The notes: generated by a model not told the origin, from the letters alone. Positions 37,498 through 47,599 are shown, counted from the stretch's first letter. The stretch: 64,000 nt of DNA from CALCCV01 sp964388665 (GCA_964388665.1 CAYMBJ010000008.1:14790-78789); one strand, 5' to 3'. Translations and numbers: made by a program.

Positions 37498-38061
37498 TTA
37501 GTTCGCTCCGTCGAGTACGTTGCCCATGGTCTTGTCCTGAGTGATCGACCAACGGTCTGGGTTGCCTAAACCAATATTAGAACTCTGAGCAATCGCTGTA
37601 AATGCTGTGGCTGATCCAGAAGATCCCACAACCGCGCCCGCAGCAGTGGCCTCTGCCATGTTGGTGCAGCCAACACCCGCAATTGCGCAAAATGCAAGAG
37701 AGTTATTGGGAGCAAATATAGGTAGAGCTGACGCTCCAGAAGTGTACCCATAAGGGGCCAACAGAGCCGCAGTATTTACAAAGTTCACAGCAAAACCAAT
37801 ATTGTAGCGCATCTTACCCTCAGGACGATATCCAACGGCACCAAAAGCTGACGAATAGGTATTGTACTCAGAAAAGAATGACTTTTCAGCGCCATGCAAG
37901 CCTGCCAGATTGGTCTTAGCTTCTGATTGTCGTGATTTGGCCACGTACACATTGACCTTTGGCACTGCAACCGCGGCCAAGATTCCAATAATGGCAACAA
38001 CCACCATCAACTCAACGAGTGAGAAACCTGCATTGTTACTTTTTATTGTACTTAGTTTCAT
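37498..38061 (-). CDS. pilA: Type IV major pilin
   Basis: 187 aa. The leader KLSTIKSNNA ends at the prepilin cleavage site, G-FSLVELMVVVAIIGILAA, with Glu at position five of the mature protein, followed by the alternating hydrophobic helix. Two Cys (AFCAIAGVGC) could form a small disulfide loop in the globular domain. A good ribosome site (GGAAGGAAG) precedes the ATG. In this lineage type IV pili are needed for gliding and attachment. The gene is single and ends at a strong terminator. Confidence 0.93.
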   Translation of the reverse strand: MKLSTIKSNNAGFSLVELMVVVAIIGILAAVAVPKVNVYVAKSRQSEAKTNLAGLHGAEKSFFSEYNTYSSAFGAVGYRPEGKMRYNIGFAVNFVNTAALLAPYGYTSGASALPIFAPNNSLAFCAIAGVGCTNMAEATAAGAVVGSSGSATAFTAIAQSSNIGLGNPDRWSITQDKTMGNVLDGAN

Positions 38062-38269
38062 ATTTATCTTCCTTCCCCAACCGGGTATTTTTTTGAAAAA
38101 TTAATTTAACAGCTTCCAAACAACATCTCGGATTTTTCATGCCTAGACTTTAGGAGATTTTCAACTTTATTTTGAGACGTTTCAAAACAAGATCCAAGCC
38201 CAATTCAATGCCCTGCCACCTCTTTTAGGATCCCGAATGTATAAAAAAATTCACGGCGGTGCCGTGCAT

Positions 38270-38297
38270 TTGACAAATATGAGATTACGCCTAGCCT
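38270..38297 (+). promoter_or_regulatory. Possible clpS promoter
   Basis: TTGACA at 38270-38275 is a perfect -35 box; TAGCCT 16 bases later is a poor -10. A 6-bp hairpin (CACGGC with GCCGTG, 38252-38266) lies just upstream. Confidence 0.35.
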
Positions 38298-38321
38298 GAA
38301 AATGGATTAGTCTAAACGTCT

Positions 38322-38723
38322 ATGGATGACTTCAATCTTAGAAATTTTTTTGAAATGGACCCCACTCGTATTCTTAGGATGAGCTCGACTCCAGGAACGG
38401 GCGGTGGTGGTGGCGATGAGGGCGAGGGTGAGTCCGCAGTCGGCACAGAGCTGGACCAACGGGTAGAAACACCAAAGATGTACAAAGTGCTTTTGCTCAA
38501 TGATGACTACACGCCCATGGATTTTGTGGTGTTGGTCTTGAAACGATTTTTCGGCAAGTCCGAGGAACAGGCCACCCAAGTGATGCTGGACGTGCACCGC
38601 CGCGGTTCAGGCATCGCAGGGGTGTATACGCTCGAGGTCGCTGAGATGAAAGTTATGCAGGTCAATCAGTTTGCGCAATTGAATCAGCACCCATTAAAGA
38701 GTACACTAGAAGCCGATGGCTAG
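38322..38723 (+). CDS. clpS: ClpS adaptor protein
   Basis: 133 aa. The core (about 50-130) is a ClpS domain: KMYKVLLLNDDYTPMDFVV, then HRRGSGIAGVYTLEVAE, which holds the pocket for N-degron recognition. ClpS hands N-end-rule substrates to ClpAP. The N-terminal 48 residues are an unusual Gly/acidic extension, so a downstream ATG (38379) could be the true start. ClpA follows after 18 bases, the standard order. Confidence 0.93.
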   Translation: MDDFNLRNFFEMDPTRILRMSSTPGTGGGGGDEGEGESAVGTELDQRVETPKMYKVLLLNDDYTPMDFVVLVLKRFFGKSEEQATQVMLDVHRRGSGIAGVYTLEVAEMKVMQVNQFAQLNQHPLKSTLEADG

Positions 38724-38741
38724 ACATTTCAAGGAGGAATC

Positions 38742-41336
38742 ATGCTAAGTCGAGATCTTGAAAGACGCATTTCAAAGGCGACTGATTTTGCTAAAAAATC
38801 TAAGCATGAGTTTGTTACGGTTGAGCACCTCTTTTTGTTCTTGCTCGAGTCACCCGTTACAGTTGAGATCTTGGAGTCTTGCCAGGTGGATGTGCAAAAG
38901 CTCAAAAAGGAATTGCGCACTCATCTGACCAACACATCGCCCGTGATCAACGAGGAACAACTTGAGGCCTACGGTGGTTATGAATCCTGGAATCCCGAAT
39001 TCACTCTGGCCTGCCATCGCTGGATACAGCGGGCGGCAATGCAGGTGAAGAACTCCGGCAAAAACTCCATCAATGAGGGGGTGCTTCTTATTGCTCTCTT
39101 TTATGAACGCGAATCGCAAGCCGCCTATTTGCTATCGCAACAAAATTTAACCCAATTTGATGTGATCAATTTTGTTTCACACGGCATCGCCAAGTCAGAA
39201 GATGGCAACAATGCCAGCATGCAAAGAATCGAAGGACAGGACGCTGCTGGCGGGGCCAGCTCGGGCTCCAGCAAAAGCGCCCTTGAGAGCTACTGTGTTA
39301 ATATGAACGAGAGAGTTCAAGCCGGAAAGGTCGATCCTTTAGTGGGTCGCGAAAATGAAATCGAGAGAATTGTACTCACGCTGATGCGAAGATCTAAAAA
39401 CAATCCACTTTTGGTAGGAGAACCCGGCGTTGGTAAAACCGCCATTGTTGAAGGCTTGGCCCAACGATTGGTTGAGGGCCGAGTGCCCCAAGGCTTACGA
39501 GACAAAATTATCTATAGCTTGGATTTAGGAAGTTTGCTTGCCGGAACTAAGTTTCGTGGTGATTTTGAAGGACGCATCAAGGCCATTGTGAGCGAACTGC
39601 AAAATCGCAAAAACTGTATTTTGTTTATTGACGAGATCCACACTTTAATTGGCGCTGGTGCCACCAGCGGTGGTTCTTTGGACGCTTCAAATCTGCTAAA
39701 GCAACCCCTGTCTTTGGGGGAAATTACATGCATTGGCTCCACGACCCAAAATGAACTTCGCCAACATTTTGAAAAGGACCGGGCCCTCAATCGACGCTTT
39801 CAGAAGATCGAAATTTTGGAGCCCTCCACCGAAGATGCATTGCAAATATTGAAAGGGCTCAAATCGCGTTTCGAAGAATTTCATAATGTTGAGTACACTT
39901 CAGATGCTCTGTCTGCCGCCGTAGAATTGTCGCAAAAGCACATCCATCAAAAATTGCTGCCTGACAAGGCTATCGATGTTCTTGACGAAGCGGGCGCCAA
40001 AGCGGCCGCGGACAGAGTGGCCACCGACAAGGCCTCTGCGTCCAGCGCTACCGCAAAAGCTGATGACAACTCCTCTGACGTTGTTAAAACTGATGCTGAC
40101 ACTGATAATGCTGAAATTAAAGATGTAGAAACTAATGAAGTAGAAATGAGAAAGCCGAGCTTTGCGCCGCGCTCACTAGTCGATAGCGAAGCCATTGCCC
40201 GAACTGTGGCGAGGATGACAGGACTCCCTGTTTCGGCACTGAGCTCTTCGGAAAAAATCCAGCTGCGTGATTTGGATAAAAAGCTCAAAGCGCTGGTTTT
40301 TGGCCAGGACGAAGCCATTGATAAATTGGTCACAGCCATTAAGCTGGCCCGCTCTGGACTCAATCGCCATGAAAAACCCATTGGATCTTTCTTGTTTGTA
40401 GGTCCAACGGGCGTAGGCAAGACGGAAGTTTCTAAACAACTGGCTCTGGTGATGGGACTGAGTTTTCACCGATTTGATATGAGCGAGTACATGGAAAAAC
40501 ATGCAGTGGCTCGACTTGTCGGCGCACCTCCGGGATATGTGGGCTATGAAAGCGGTGGTCTATTGACAGAAGCCATCACCAAGTCACCCTATTCGGTGCT
40601 GCTACTGGATGAAATCGAAAAGGCACATCCCGATGTACTCAACTCTTTGCTTCAAGTTATGGACGCGGGTCGCCTCACCGATGGCCAGGGGCGCGTGGCT
40701 GACTTTAAGAACTGTGTATTGATCATGACTTCCAATGCCGGCGCCGTGGAAATGGCCAAAGGCACCATCGGACTTGTGGAATCATCAGCACCAGCAGAAC
40801 AAATGGATCTAGTGAAGCGAAACTTCACTCCTGAGTTTTTGAATCGCCTCGATTCCGTAGTTCCCTTCAAACACCTCAGCGAAGAGGAGTTGGTCAAGGT
40901 CGTGCAAAAATTTGTTGATGAAATCCGCATGGCTTTAGCCGAAAAGAAAGTCGATCTTCAAGTTTCTAGCGAGGTTTTGCAGTGGTTGATGAAAAAAGGT
41001 TATGATCGAGCCTATGGCGCGCGTCCTATGGCCAGGACCATTGATGAACATTTGAAAAAACCTTTGGTTGACGAACTGCTGTTTGGTCGACTTGTTGATG
41101 GCGGCAAGGTCATAGTGTCCCTAGAAAAGGGCTCACTCCAATTTAGTTTTATTGCCGCTGCTAATATTCCCGCAAAAAGCGATGGCGGCGACACTCTCGG
41201 TGGCCTGCCTGGCTCCCCAAATGATGGTCCAAAGAAATCAGCAAAGCACAAATTGAAGACGAGCCCCTCTTCGTCTGATTCCTCTGCAGATTCTTCTGGC
41301 GAAGAAGTGGTTCAAGGGCGCAAGCGTGCCACTTAA
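38742..41336 (+). CDS. clpA: ATP-dependent Clp protease ATP-binding subunit ClpA
   Basis: 864 aa, longer than the usual 750 or so. Start follows CAAGGAGGAATC. An N-terminal Clp-N domain, two AAA+ modules (Walker A GEPGVGKT near 227 and GPTGVGKT near 554) and a ClpA-type C-terminal domain are present. Two features are unusual: an acidic, Asp/Ala/Ser-rich insertion at about 425-475, before the second ATPase, and a C-terminal tail of about 60 residues rich in Ser and Lys that ends in RKRAT. Its role in ClpAP is unfolding for ClpP. The end overlaps the next gene by 11 bases. Confidence 0.96.
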   Translation: MLSRDLERRISKATDFAKKSKHEFVTVEHLFLFLLESPVTVEILESCQVDVQKLKKELRTHLTNTSPVINEEQLEAYGGYESWNPEFTLACHRWIQRAAMQVKNSGKNSINEGVLLIALFYERESQAAYLLSQQNLTQFDVINFVSHGIAKSEDGNNASMQRIEGQDAAGGASSGSSKSALESYCVNMNERVQAGKVDPLVGRENEIERIVLTLMRRSKNNPLLVGEPGVGKTAIVEGLAQRLVEGRVPQGLRDKIIYSLDLGSLLAGTKFRGDFEGRIKAIVSELQNRKNCILFIDEIHTLIGAGATSGGSLDASNLLKQPLSLGEITCIGSTTQNELRQHFEKDRALNRRFQKIEILEPSTEDALQILKGLKSRFEEFHNVEYTSDALSAAVELSQKHIHQKLLPDKAIDVLDEAGAKAAADRVATDKASASSATAKADDNSSDVVKTDADTDNAEIKDVETNEVEMRKPSFAPRSLVDSEAIARTVARMTGLPVSALSSSEKIQLRDLDKKLKALVFGQDEAIDKLVTAIKLARSGLNRHEKPIGSFLFVGPTGVGKTEVSKQLALVMGLSFHRFDMSEYMEKHAVARLVGAPPGYVGYESGGLLTEAITKSPYSVLLLDEIEKAHPDVLNSLLQVMDAGRLTDGQGRVADFKNCVLIMTSNAGAVEMAKGTIGLVESSAPAEQMDLVKRNFTPEFLNRLDSVVPFKHLSEEELVKVVQKFVDEIRMALAEKKVDLQVSSEVLQWLMKKGYDRAYGARPMARTIDEHLKKPLVDELLFGRLVDGGKVIVSLEKGSLQFSFIAAANIPAKSDGGDTLGGLPGSPNDGPKKSAKHKLKTSPSSSDSSADSSGEEVVQGRKRAT

Positions 41337-43578
41337 GGCTCCAAAGAGTGTCGGCTGCAGCAGCGGCTACCTCCTTGCCGCCGTTGCCACGGTGGTCAGC
41401 CTCTCTCTGTGTCTATCGGCCTGCACCTCGACGCCAAAAATTGAATCACTGCCAGATCGGGCCTTGGGCCAAGGCAAATTTTCGATTGAAGAGAACGAGA
41501 AATTTCAAAAGCACAGATCTTTACTAATCAGTGAGATCGAGAATCTAAAAAAATCGCAACACTCTTCGCGGTGCGAAGAGTTTGCCGTGCTTACTGGTGA
41601 CGGTAGCTTTCCGCTTCAAGATTTAGCCCAGATTCTGCACCGAAGGAATTGCCGATCTGAGGCGGAACCGTTGCTCTTTTCGGAACAAGACTTGGCCTCA
41701 CCCTACTTACTGGCAATGCTAAAGTGGACAGAGGCGTCTCTCGAAAAATCACCGCACCGCTTGCAACGCATTCAGTGGCTGCACCTCAATGCCAAATACA
41801 ATTCACAAAAGGCTCAGCGCCGACAGTTTGCAAAGACTCTGTTTCAGGAGATAAAGAGCTTAAATAAACTGGACAAAAATAGAAACACTCAAGTGCCGAT
41901 GCAAAATCAGGCGCCTATTCAAGAGGCTCTTGACTTTGTCAGTGAGGAGCTGCCGTGGCTCTTTCCTGACAGTCCGCAAACACTAACTACAGCACTCGCT
42001 CTCAGAGATGAACGCAAATTTGCAGATTCTGATCGGCTCTTGTTAGACTTAGTCAAGCAAAGCACTAATGGCGAAGAACGGTTTCAACTTCGTGATCATT
42101 GGCGCCAGAATGCCAAAATTCAGGGTGATAAGCGCAGGAACCTGCAGCGAGCTCGAAAGCTGGTGCAAGAGACCGAACGTGACCTGAAACTTTCAAGTCC
42201 ACCAAAGTCGACGACCCTGGTGGAAGCAAAGCTCAGCTTTGCCAAAACGCTTTGGACAGAGGAACGCACTCGCCAGGCCATTCAAGTGCTCGAAAAGCTG
42301 CTGAGTGCGGAGCCTGAATTGGGCAATGAAGCCAATTTTATTTTGGGTCGTATCTATCAGGAAAAAAAGAACTACGCTCGCGCAAAAAGCTATTTCAATG
42401 CAGCACTTGCCAATGCCGCCTCATCGCGCTCCAAAAGCAACAGTGCGACTCAGGTTGCAAGCGCCCAAGAGCTCGCTGATCGAGTCAATTGGCAAAAGGC
42501 ATGGATGCTCTACAACCAGGAGCTATGGGAAGAGGCGCGCAGCACCCTGGCGCAATCTCTTGCTGATTTCGAAAAGGACGAAGCCAAGGCCAAAGAAAGC
42601 ACCAGTGAAAGAGCCAAATTGCGCTTTTGGCTGGCCAAGACGCTTCAACAGCAAGCAAGGACCGACGCCAATTTTAAAATTGCACCGGACTGGCAGAGCA
42701 TTGCTCAGTTGGATCCCTATGGCTACTATGGACAAATGGCTGTAATCGAGATGGCTCCACAGATTTCACTGCCACCGATCAGTGCGGAAACATTGAGAGG
42801 CAACGCCGCAAAAGCAACTGCTCTGCCACCTTCCATTTCAAAAAAAGCAAGTTGGCTCCTCTTTTTAGAAGACCGAGACCTGCTTGAGTCCTACCTAAAA
42901 CGTGAAACTAGCCTCTCGCCCGAAGAAAAGTTACAAATTTCTATCTTGGCCGGGCAAACCAAAACCGCCGTTCTCACTTGGGCGCGATTTGGCAGTGAGC
43001 AAAAGAACAATATCCTGAATTCGCACCTAAGCGATTTTTATCCACAACCCTTTCGCACAGAAATTGATGAGGCCGCTAAGAAATTCAAAGTTCCAGCTGA
43101 GGTGATTCTCTCGATCATGCGCCAAGAATCTCTTTTTGATACAGAGGCCCGCAGTCCCATGGATGCCTTCGGCCTGATGCAGGTGCTGCCTAAGCAAGCC
43201 CTTTGGCGGATCCACCATCATCACGAGCTCTATGAGCCGCGCCTCAATATTCAGTCGGGCACGGCGCTGCTAAAGCGACTGAACAATCGGTTTGGCTCAT
43301 GGTTACTGACGTTTTGTGCTTACAATGGGAGTGCTGGAGCCGCGCGAAAGTGGCAGCAGCGCTATCGCAAACTTGAACCTGTCGCCTTTATTGAGTCCAT
43401 TCCTTATGCTGAGACGCAGACCTACGCAAAGACAGTGTTTCGGAATTGGTTGATTTATTTGCGTCTCAATGATAAAGAACCTATTCAGGTACCCGAAGAG
43501 CTATTGAGCTTCTCCAATTCGCAAGCTTCGACGGGCGTAGCCAACAAAGCTCTAAACTTGAATCGAAATTGGTATTAG
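41326..43578 (+). CDS. Lipoprotein lytic transglycosylase (Slt-type)
   Basis: 750 aa. The signal peptide ends in the lipobox LSAC, so this is probably an outer-membrane lipoprotein. A long helical superhelix, as in Slt70, leads to a C-terminal SLT domain with SIMRQESLFD (catalytic Glu601), GLMQVLPKQA and FCAYNGSAGAARKW. It cleaves peptidoglycan glycan strands, releasing anhydromuropeptides. The last 18 or so codons are encoded by a repeat related to those at 53.3 and 60.7 kb, so the natural C-terminus has been replaced. The start overlaps clpA. Confidence 0.93.
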   Translation: MPLKAPKSVGCSSGYLLAAVATVVSLSLCLSACTSTPKIESLPDRALGQGKFSIEENEKFQKHRSLLISEIENLKKSQHSSRCEEFAVLTGDGSFPLQDLAQILHRRNCRSEAEPLLFSEQDLASPYLLAMLKWTEASLEKSPHRLQRIQWLHLNAKYNSQKAQRRQFAKTLFQEIKSLNKLDKNRNTQVPMQNQAPIQEALDFVSEELPWLFPDSPQTLTTALALRDERKFADSDRLLLDLVKQSTNGEERFQLRDHWRQNAKIQGDKRRNLQRARKLVQETERDLKLSSPPKSTTLVEAKLSFAKTLWTEERTRQAIQVLEKLLSAEPELGNEANFILGRIYQEKKNYARAKSYFNAALANAASSRSKSNSATQVASAQELADRVNWQKAWMLYNQELWEEARSTLAQSLADFEKDEAKAKESTSERAKLRFWLAKTLQQQARTDANFKIAPDWQSIAQLDPYGYYGQMAVIEMAPQISLPPISAETLRGNAAKATALPPSISKKASWLLFLEDRDLLESYLKRETSLSPEEKLQISILAGQTKTAVLTWARFGSEQKNNILNSHLSDFYPQPFRTEIDEAAKKFKVPAEVILSIMRQESLFDTEARSPMDAFGLMQVLPKQALWRIHHHHELYEPRLNIQSGTALLKRLNNRFGSWLLTFCAYNGSAGAARKWQQRYRKLEPVAFIESIPYAETQTYAKTVFRNWLIYLRLNDKEPIQVPEELLSFSNSQASTGVANKALNLNRNWY
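43519..43574. repeat. Hairpin repeat, family A (right part, inside a coding region)
   Basis: 56 bases match 53375-53430 at 50 positions, including the common end CTTGAATCGAAATTGGTA. It encodes the last residues of the lytic transglycosylase (through NLNRNW). Confidence 0.85.
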
Positions 43579-43603
43579 GCATGCATCAGAGTAGGAACCA
43601 AAT

Positions 43604-45022
43604 ATGAGCCAAGATGACGAAAACCAGACCAATGGGCAAAGCTTCCACTCCCCTTCTGAAGAAGAAGAAGGCGCAGGACCCACCACAATTCAAGAAGTCG
43701 TGCAAGACGATATGGACGAAACCTCTGAGTACATCGATTTAACGCACTCCTGGTCAGCTCTATCGAAACAAGAAAAGCGGGACATGTTCAATGACCTGCC
43801 ACGTTTGGAAGCTGAAGAATTGTTTTTGAGTTTAAGAACTCACGACCAGGCTCAGTTGATTGAAGAGGTCAGCCCCATGGTCAAAAGGGGCTGGGTTCGC
43901 CTCTTGGCACCAGATGATGTGGCCGATCTGATCCAAGAATTGGGACCTGAGCACCGTGAAGAGATACTGGCTCTGGTGGATCCACAAACACGCCGCGAAG
44001 TGTTCGTGCTGTTGGCCTACAAAGAAGACCAAGCCGGTGGACTTATGAGCTCGCGTTTTGTGCGTTTGCGTCCAGAGATGAATGTGGATCAGGCGATCAG
44101 CTATTTGCGAATCCAAGCTCGCACACAGGTAGAAACCATCTATTATTGCTATGTTCTCGATAGCGACCAAACACTATTGGGAGTCGTTTCTTTTCGTGAA
44201 TTGTTTTCGGCAACATCTGAAAAACTCATTAGCGACATCATGACCACGGATGTGGTCAAGGTCCCCACTGATTGGGATCAGGAGCAGGTCGTTAAGCTGT
44301 TCAGCCAGCAAAGTCTGATGGCTGTCCCAGTAATTGACGAAAAAAATCACATGAAAGGGATCATCACCTTTGATGATATAGCCGATGCCATTCAGGAAGA
44401 GGCGACAGAGGACATTCAAAAGATGGCGGCAATTGAACGCCTGGATGCCCCCTATTTTCAGACCACTTATTTAGAAATGATAAAAAAACGAGCGGGCTGG
44501 CTAACAGTTCTTTTTGTTGGCGAAACTTTTACAGCGACCACCATGCACCTTTATGAAAGTCAGATTCAGCGAGCCGCTGTGCTTGCCACTTTTATTCCGT
44601 TGATCATCAGTAGCGGCGGCAACACCGGTTCGCAAGCCTCGACTCTGATCATCCGTGCCATGTCGCTCGGCGAAGTTCGCCTCAAAGACTGGTGGCGCAT
44701 TGTGGGTCGTGAACTCACAATTGGAATTTCGCTGGGGCTCATCTTAGGAGTGATTGGGTTTTTTCGGGTTTATCTGTGGCCTGACCGCGCCATCACCTAT
44801 GGTCCGCATTTTGAAATGATGGCCTGGGTTGTGGCACTTTCCCTTTTGGGTGTTGTCACCTGGGGCACATTGATGGGTTCGGTGCTGCCGATCATCCTGC
44901 GCCGCTGTGGCGTCGATCCTGCCACGGCTTCGGCCCCCTTCATTGCGACCCTGTGTGACGTGACCGGCATAATGATCTATTTTTCGTTGGCCACATACTT
45001 TCTGTCAGGTTACCTTCTGTGA
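43604..45022 (+). CDS. mgtE: Magnesium transporter MgtE
   Basis: 472 aa. An acidic N-terminal tail (about 1-45) precedes the MgtE N domain (EAEELFLSLRTHDQ and repeats), then a pair of CBS domains (VVSFRELFSATSEKL and DIMTTDVVKVPTDWDQ). The transmembrane part has five helices with the family's GGNTGSQAS and PATASAPFIATLCDVTG motifs. The cytoplasmic domains sense Mg2+ and gate the channel. It lies 25 bases after the transglycosylase gene and four bases before recD2. Confidence 0.95.
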   Translation: MSQDDENQTNGQSFHSPSEEEEGAGPTTIQEVVQDDMDETSEYIDLTHSWSALSKQEKRDMFNDLPRLEAEELFLSLRTHDQAQLIEEVSPMVKRGWVRLLAPDDVADLIQELGPEHREEILALVDPQTRREVFVLLAYKEDQAGGLMSSRFVRLRPEMNVDQAISYLRIQARTQVETIYYCYVLDSDQTLLGVVSFRELFSATSEKLISDIMTTDVVKVPTDWDQEQVVKLFSQQSLMAVPVIDEKNHMKGIITFDDIADAIQEEATEDIQKMAAIERLDAPYFQTTYLEMIKKRAGWLTVLFVGETFTATTMHLYESQIQRAAVLATFIPLIISSGGNTGSQASTLIIRAMSLGEVRLKDWWRIVGRELTIGISLGLILGVIGFFRVYLWPDRAITYGPHFEMMAWVVALSLLGVVTWGTLMGSVLPIILRRCGVDPATASAPFIATLCDVTGIMIYFSLATYFLSGYLL

Positions 45023-45025
45023 TCA

Positions 45026-47587
45026 ATGACCTCGGCAAATTCGCAACTCGTCAAAATTTCGGGAGTGGTCGAACGGATCACTTTTCATAATCCAGAAAAT
45101 GGCTGGACGGTGCTCAAGGTGGCCAGCCATCGTCATCCTGGTAAACTCCTCACGGTGTTGGTGCACCAGGCAAAAATTTTTGCTGGCGCCACTATGGAAT
45201 TTCATGGCGAATATGGTCATCACCAAGTTCATGGTGAGCAGTTCAAAGCTGTCAAAGCTATCGAGAAAAAACCCGCAGACTCGGCCGCTCTAGAAAAGTA
45301 CTTGGGCTCAGGACTCATTCGCGGTGTCGGCCCAGCCACAGCCAAGAAAATTGTCCAGCATTTTCGTGAGCGGACCCTCAAGGTGTTTGAAGAGAGCATT
45401 GGCGAACTGATGGCCGTTCCAGGAATTGCCGAGAAAAAACTCGAGGCCATCAAAGTCTCCTGGGAGGAGCATCGTTCCATTCGCGATGTGATGCTCTTTT
45501 TGCAAAAGTATGACATCAGCACACTGTTTGCAGTTAAGATATTTAAAGCCTATGGCGACAAAGCCATTGCGACTGTCAGCAAAAACCCATATCAGTTGGC
45601 CAAAGACATTTACGGCATCGGTTTTTTTTCGGCGGACAAAATCGCTTTGTCCATGGGCTATGACCGCCGCGGCGAAATGCGCATTCAAGCGGGCATCCTG
45701 CACACGCTGCAAGCTGGACGTGATCAAGGGCATTGCTATCTGCTGGCAGAACAGATTCTCAAAAGCACCGAAGAATTGCTTCAAGAAAATGAGTTGGCAG
45801 AACTGGTGGCTGCCCTGCTCGCAGATCTAGAAAGTCGCAACGAGATCAAGCGGCGCGATCTCCCAATTGAGGGAAAATGCTATTACTCAAAGTCTCTTTA
45901 TTACGATGAGCTCTTTACTGCAAAAAAGGCCTTGGAGCTGGCCAGGCAACCCATAGCCATCGATATGGATCGTGTGCGCCAGTGGCTTCAACGCTACTGC
46001 AGTAAGGAAAAAATTCAGCTCAGTGACGAGCAGCGAGAATCTGTAGAAAAAATTGTGAATCAAGGCTTTGCGATCCTCACTGGAGGACCGGGCTGCGGCA
46101 AGACGACAACCACGCGCGTGCTGACAAAACTTCTGTCGGCCATGAATAAAAAAATTCTCCTCGCTGCACCCACAGGGCGGGCCGCTCAGCGCATGACTGA
46201 GGTGATTGGTCTGGAAGCCAAAACATTGCACCGACTTTTAGAATGGAATCCGGCAAATGGTGGTTTTAAAAAAACCGAAGAGGATCCTCTGGAGGCAGAG
46301 TTTTTGATTGTTGATGAGTGCTCGATGCTAGACATCAACTTGAGTGCTAGTCTCTTGCGGGCGGTTCCACCAAAATGTCAGGTGTTATTTATCGGTGACC
46401 CTGATCAACTTCCCGCTGTGGGCGCTGGCAATGTTTTGCTAGATCTCATCAAGTCAAATGTCTTGCCCTTGTTTCGCCTCACAAAGATTTTCCGCCAGGC
46501 CGAGCAATCTAGCATCATTCGCTTTGCCCACCAGATCAACGCCGGCGAAATTCCCAGAGTGATTTCACCGCTCGCACAACCTGACGCCTTCAAGAAAGGT
46601 CATGACTGTCTGTTTGTTGACACCGAAGAGGTCACACGAGAACAGGTCAAGTTTCTCAATCGGGCGCGACAGGCCATGGACAGCATTTATGGCACACAGG
46701 AACAGGTTCACTTGGCGCGCGACAACCAACTTTACGCCACTCTAAAATATGATGACGGTGCCATCATTCAGGAAAAGGTAAAGGCGCCTCCCGCCGCCGA
46801 CGAAAACTATGGCCCCACAGCCGCTCAAAAAGTTTTGCAACCCTTTGTTCTTAAGATCCCCGAAAAGCTTCGTCATGTGGACTTCGGGCGTTTGTCACGC
46901 GCTCAGACTGAAGTGGAGGAGATTCGCGAGCTGTTTAAAAAAATCCACCCCTGGTCGAGCCTGCACCATGGCTTTACCGCCGTAGAAACTCTCTTGCGAC
47001 TCTACACCAAAACTCTACCCAATTGGCTGGGTCCCAAAGTAGAAATTCAAATACTCACCCCACAGGTTCGCGGCAGCTTAGGAACAATGAATTTAAATAG
47101 TGAAATACAAAAGACCATCAATCCACAACGTGCGGGTGTCGGCGAAGTCAAATTTGGCGAAAAGATCTTTCGTTGCGGCGATCGGGTCATACAGACGCGA
47201 AACAATTATGATCTGGCCGTCTTCAATGGCGACATCGGCCGAATCACCAACGTTGATACTGAAGATATGAGCGCAGCCGTGCAATTTCAAGGGTTGGACG
47301 CCAAAGAAGTGATTTATGAAAAACAAGATCTGGCGGATTTAAATCATGCTTACGCCATTACAATTCACAAGTCTCAAGGAAGTGAGTTTGAAGCTGTGAT
47401 CATTCCAGTCTTTTCGCAGCACTTTAACATGCTCTTTCGAAATCTCATTTACACAGGACTTACCCGAGCCAAAAAGCTCGCCGTCTTTGTAGGCTCAAGG
47501 CAGGCCTTTAGCTATTCCATACAGCAGGTGGACAGCCGTCATCGGCAAACTGCCCTGGAAACTCTGCTTCGTGAGAGCTGCGGATAA
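45026..47587 (+). CDS. recD2: RecD2-type ATP-dependent DNA helicase
   Basis: 853 aa, longer than most RecD2. The N-terminal OB-like and helix-hairpin-helix region is followed by Walker A GGPGCGKT (about 353-360), DECSMLD and GDPDQLPAVGAGN; the C-terminus has HAYAITIHKSQGSEFEAVI and YTGLTRAKK. It unwinds DNA 5' to 3' and is found in bacteria without RecBC. A stretch of about 110 residues (about 545-655) between the second and third helicase blocks is absent from standard RecD2 and looks like an inserted domain. Starts four bases after mgtE ends. Confidence 0.94.
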   Translation: MTSANSQLVKISGVVERITFHNPENGWTVLKVASHRHPGKLLTVLVHQAKIFAGATMEFHGEYGHHQVHGEQFKAVKAIEKKPADSAALEKYLGSGLIRGVGPATAKKIVQHFRERTLKVFEESIGELMAVPGIAEKKLEAIKVSWEEHRSIRDVMLFLQKYDISTLFAVKIFKAYGDKAIATVSKNPYQLAKDIYGIGFFSADKIALSMGYDRRGEMRIQAGILHTLQAGRDQGHCYLLAEQILKSTEELLQENELAELVAALLADLESRNEIKRRDLPIEGKCYYSKSLYYDELFTAKKALELARQPIAIDMDRVRQWLQRYCSKEKIQLSDEQRESVEKIVNQGFAILTGGPGCGKTTTTRVLTKLLSAMNKKILLAAPTGRAAQRMTEVIGLEAKTLHRLLEWNPANGGFKKTEEDPLEAEFLIVDECSMLDINLSASLLRAVPPKCQVLFIGDPDQLPAVGAGNVLLDLIKSNVLPLFRLTKIFRQAEQSSIIRFAHQINAGEIPRVISPLAQPDAFKKGHDCLFVDTEEVTREQVKFLNRARQAMDSIYGTQEQVHLARDNQLYATLKYDDGAIIQEKVKAPPAADENYGPTAAQKVLQPFVLKIPEKLRHVDFGRLSRAQTEVEEIRELFKKIHPWSSLHHGFTAVETLLRLYTKTLPNWLGPKVEIQILTPQVRGSLGTMNLNSEIQKTINPQRAGVGEVKFGEKIFRCGDRVIQTRNNYDLAVFNGDIGRITNVDTEDMSAAVQFQGLDAKEVIYEKQDLADLNHAYAITIHKSQGSEFEAVIIPVFSQHFNMLFRNLIYTGLTRAKKLAVFVGSRQAFSYSIQQVDSRHRQTALETLLRESCG

Positions 47588-47599
47588 AAACTGGCGAAT

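Noticed and set aside
38062..38321. Sigma-54 promoter for pilA
   Set aside because: GG and GC pairs are present on the minus strand but not with the required ten-base spacing.
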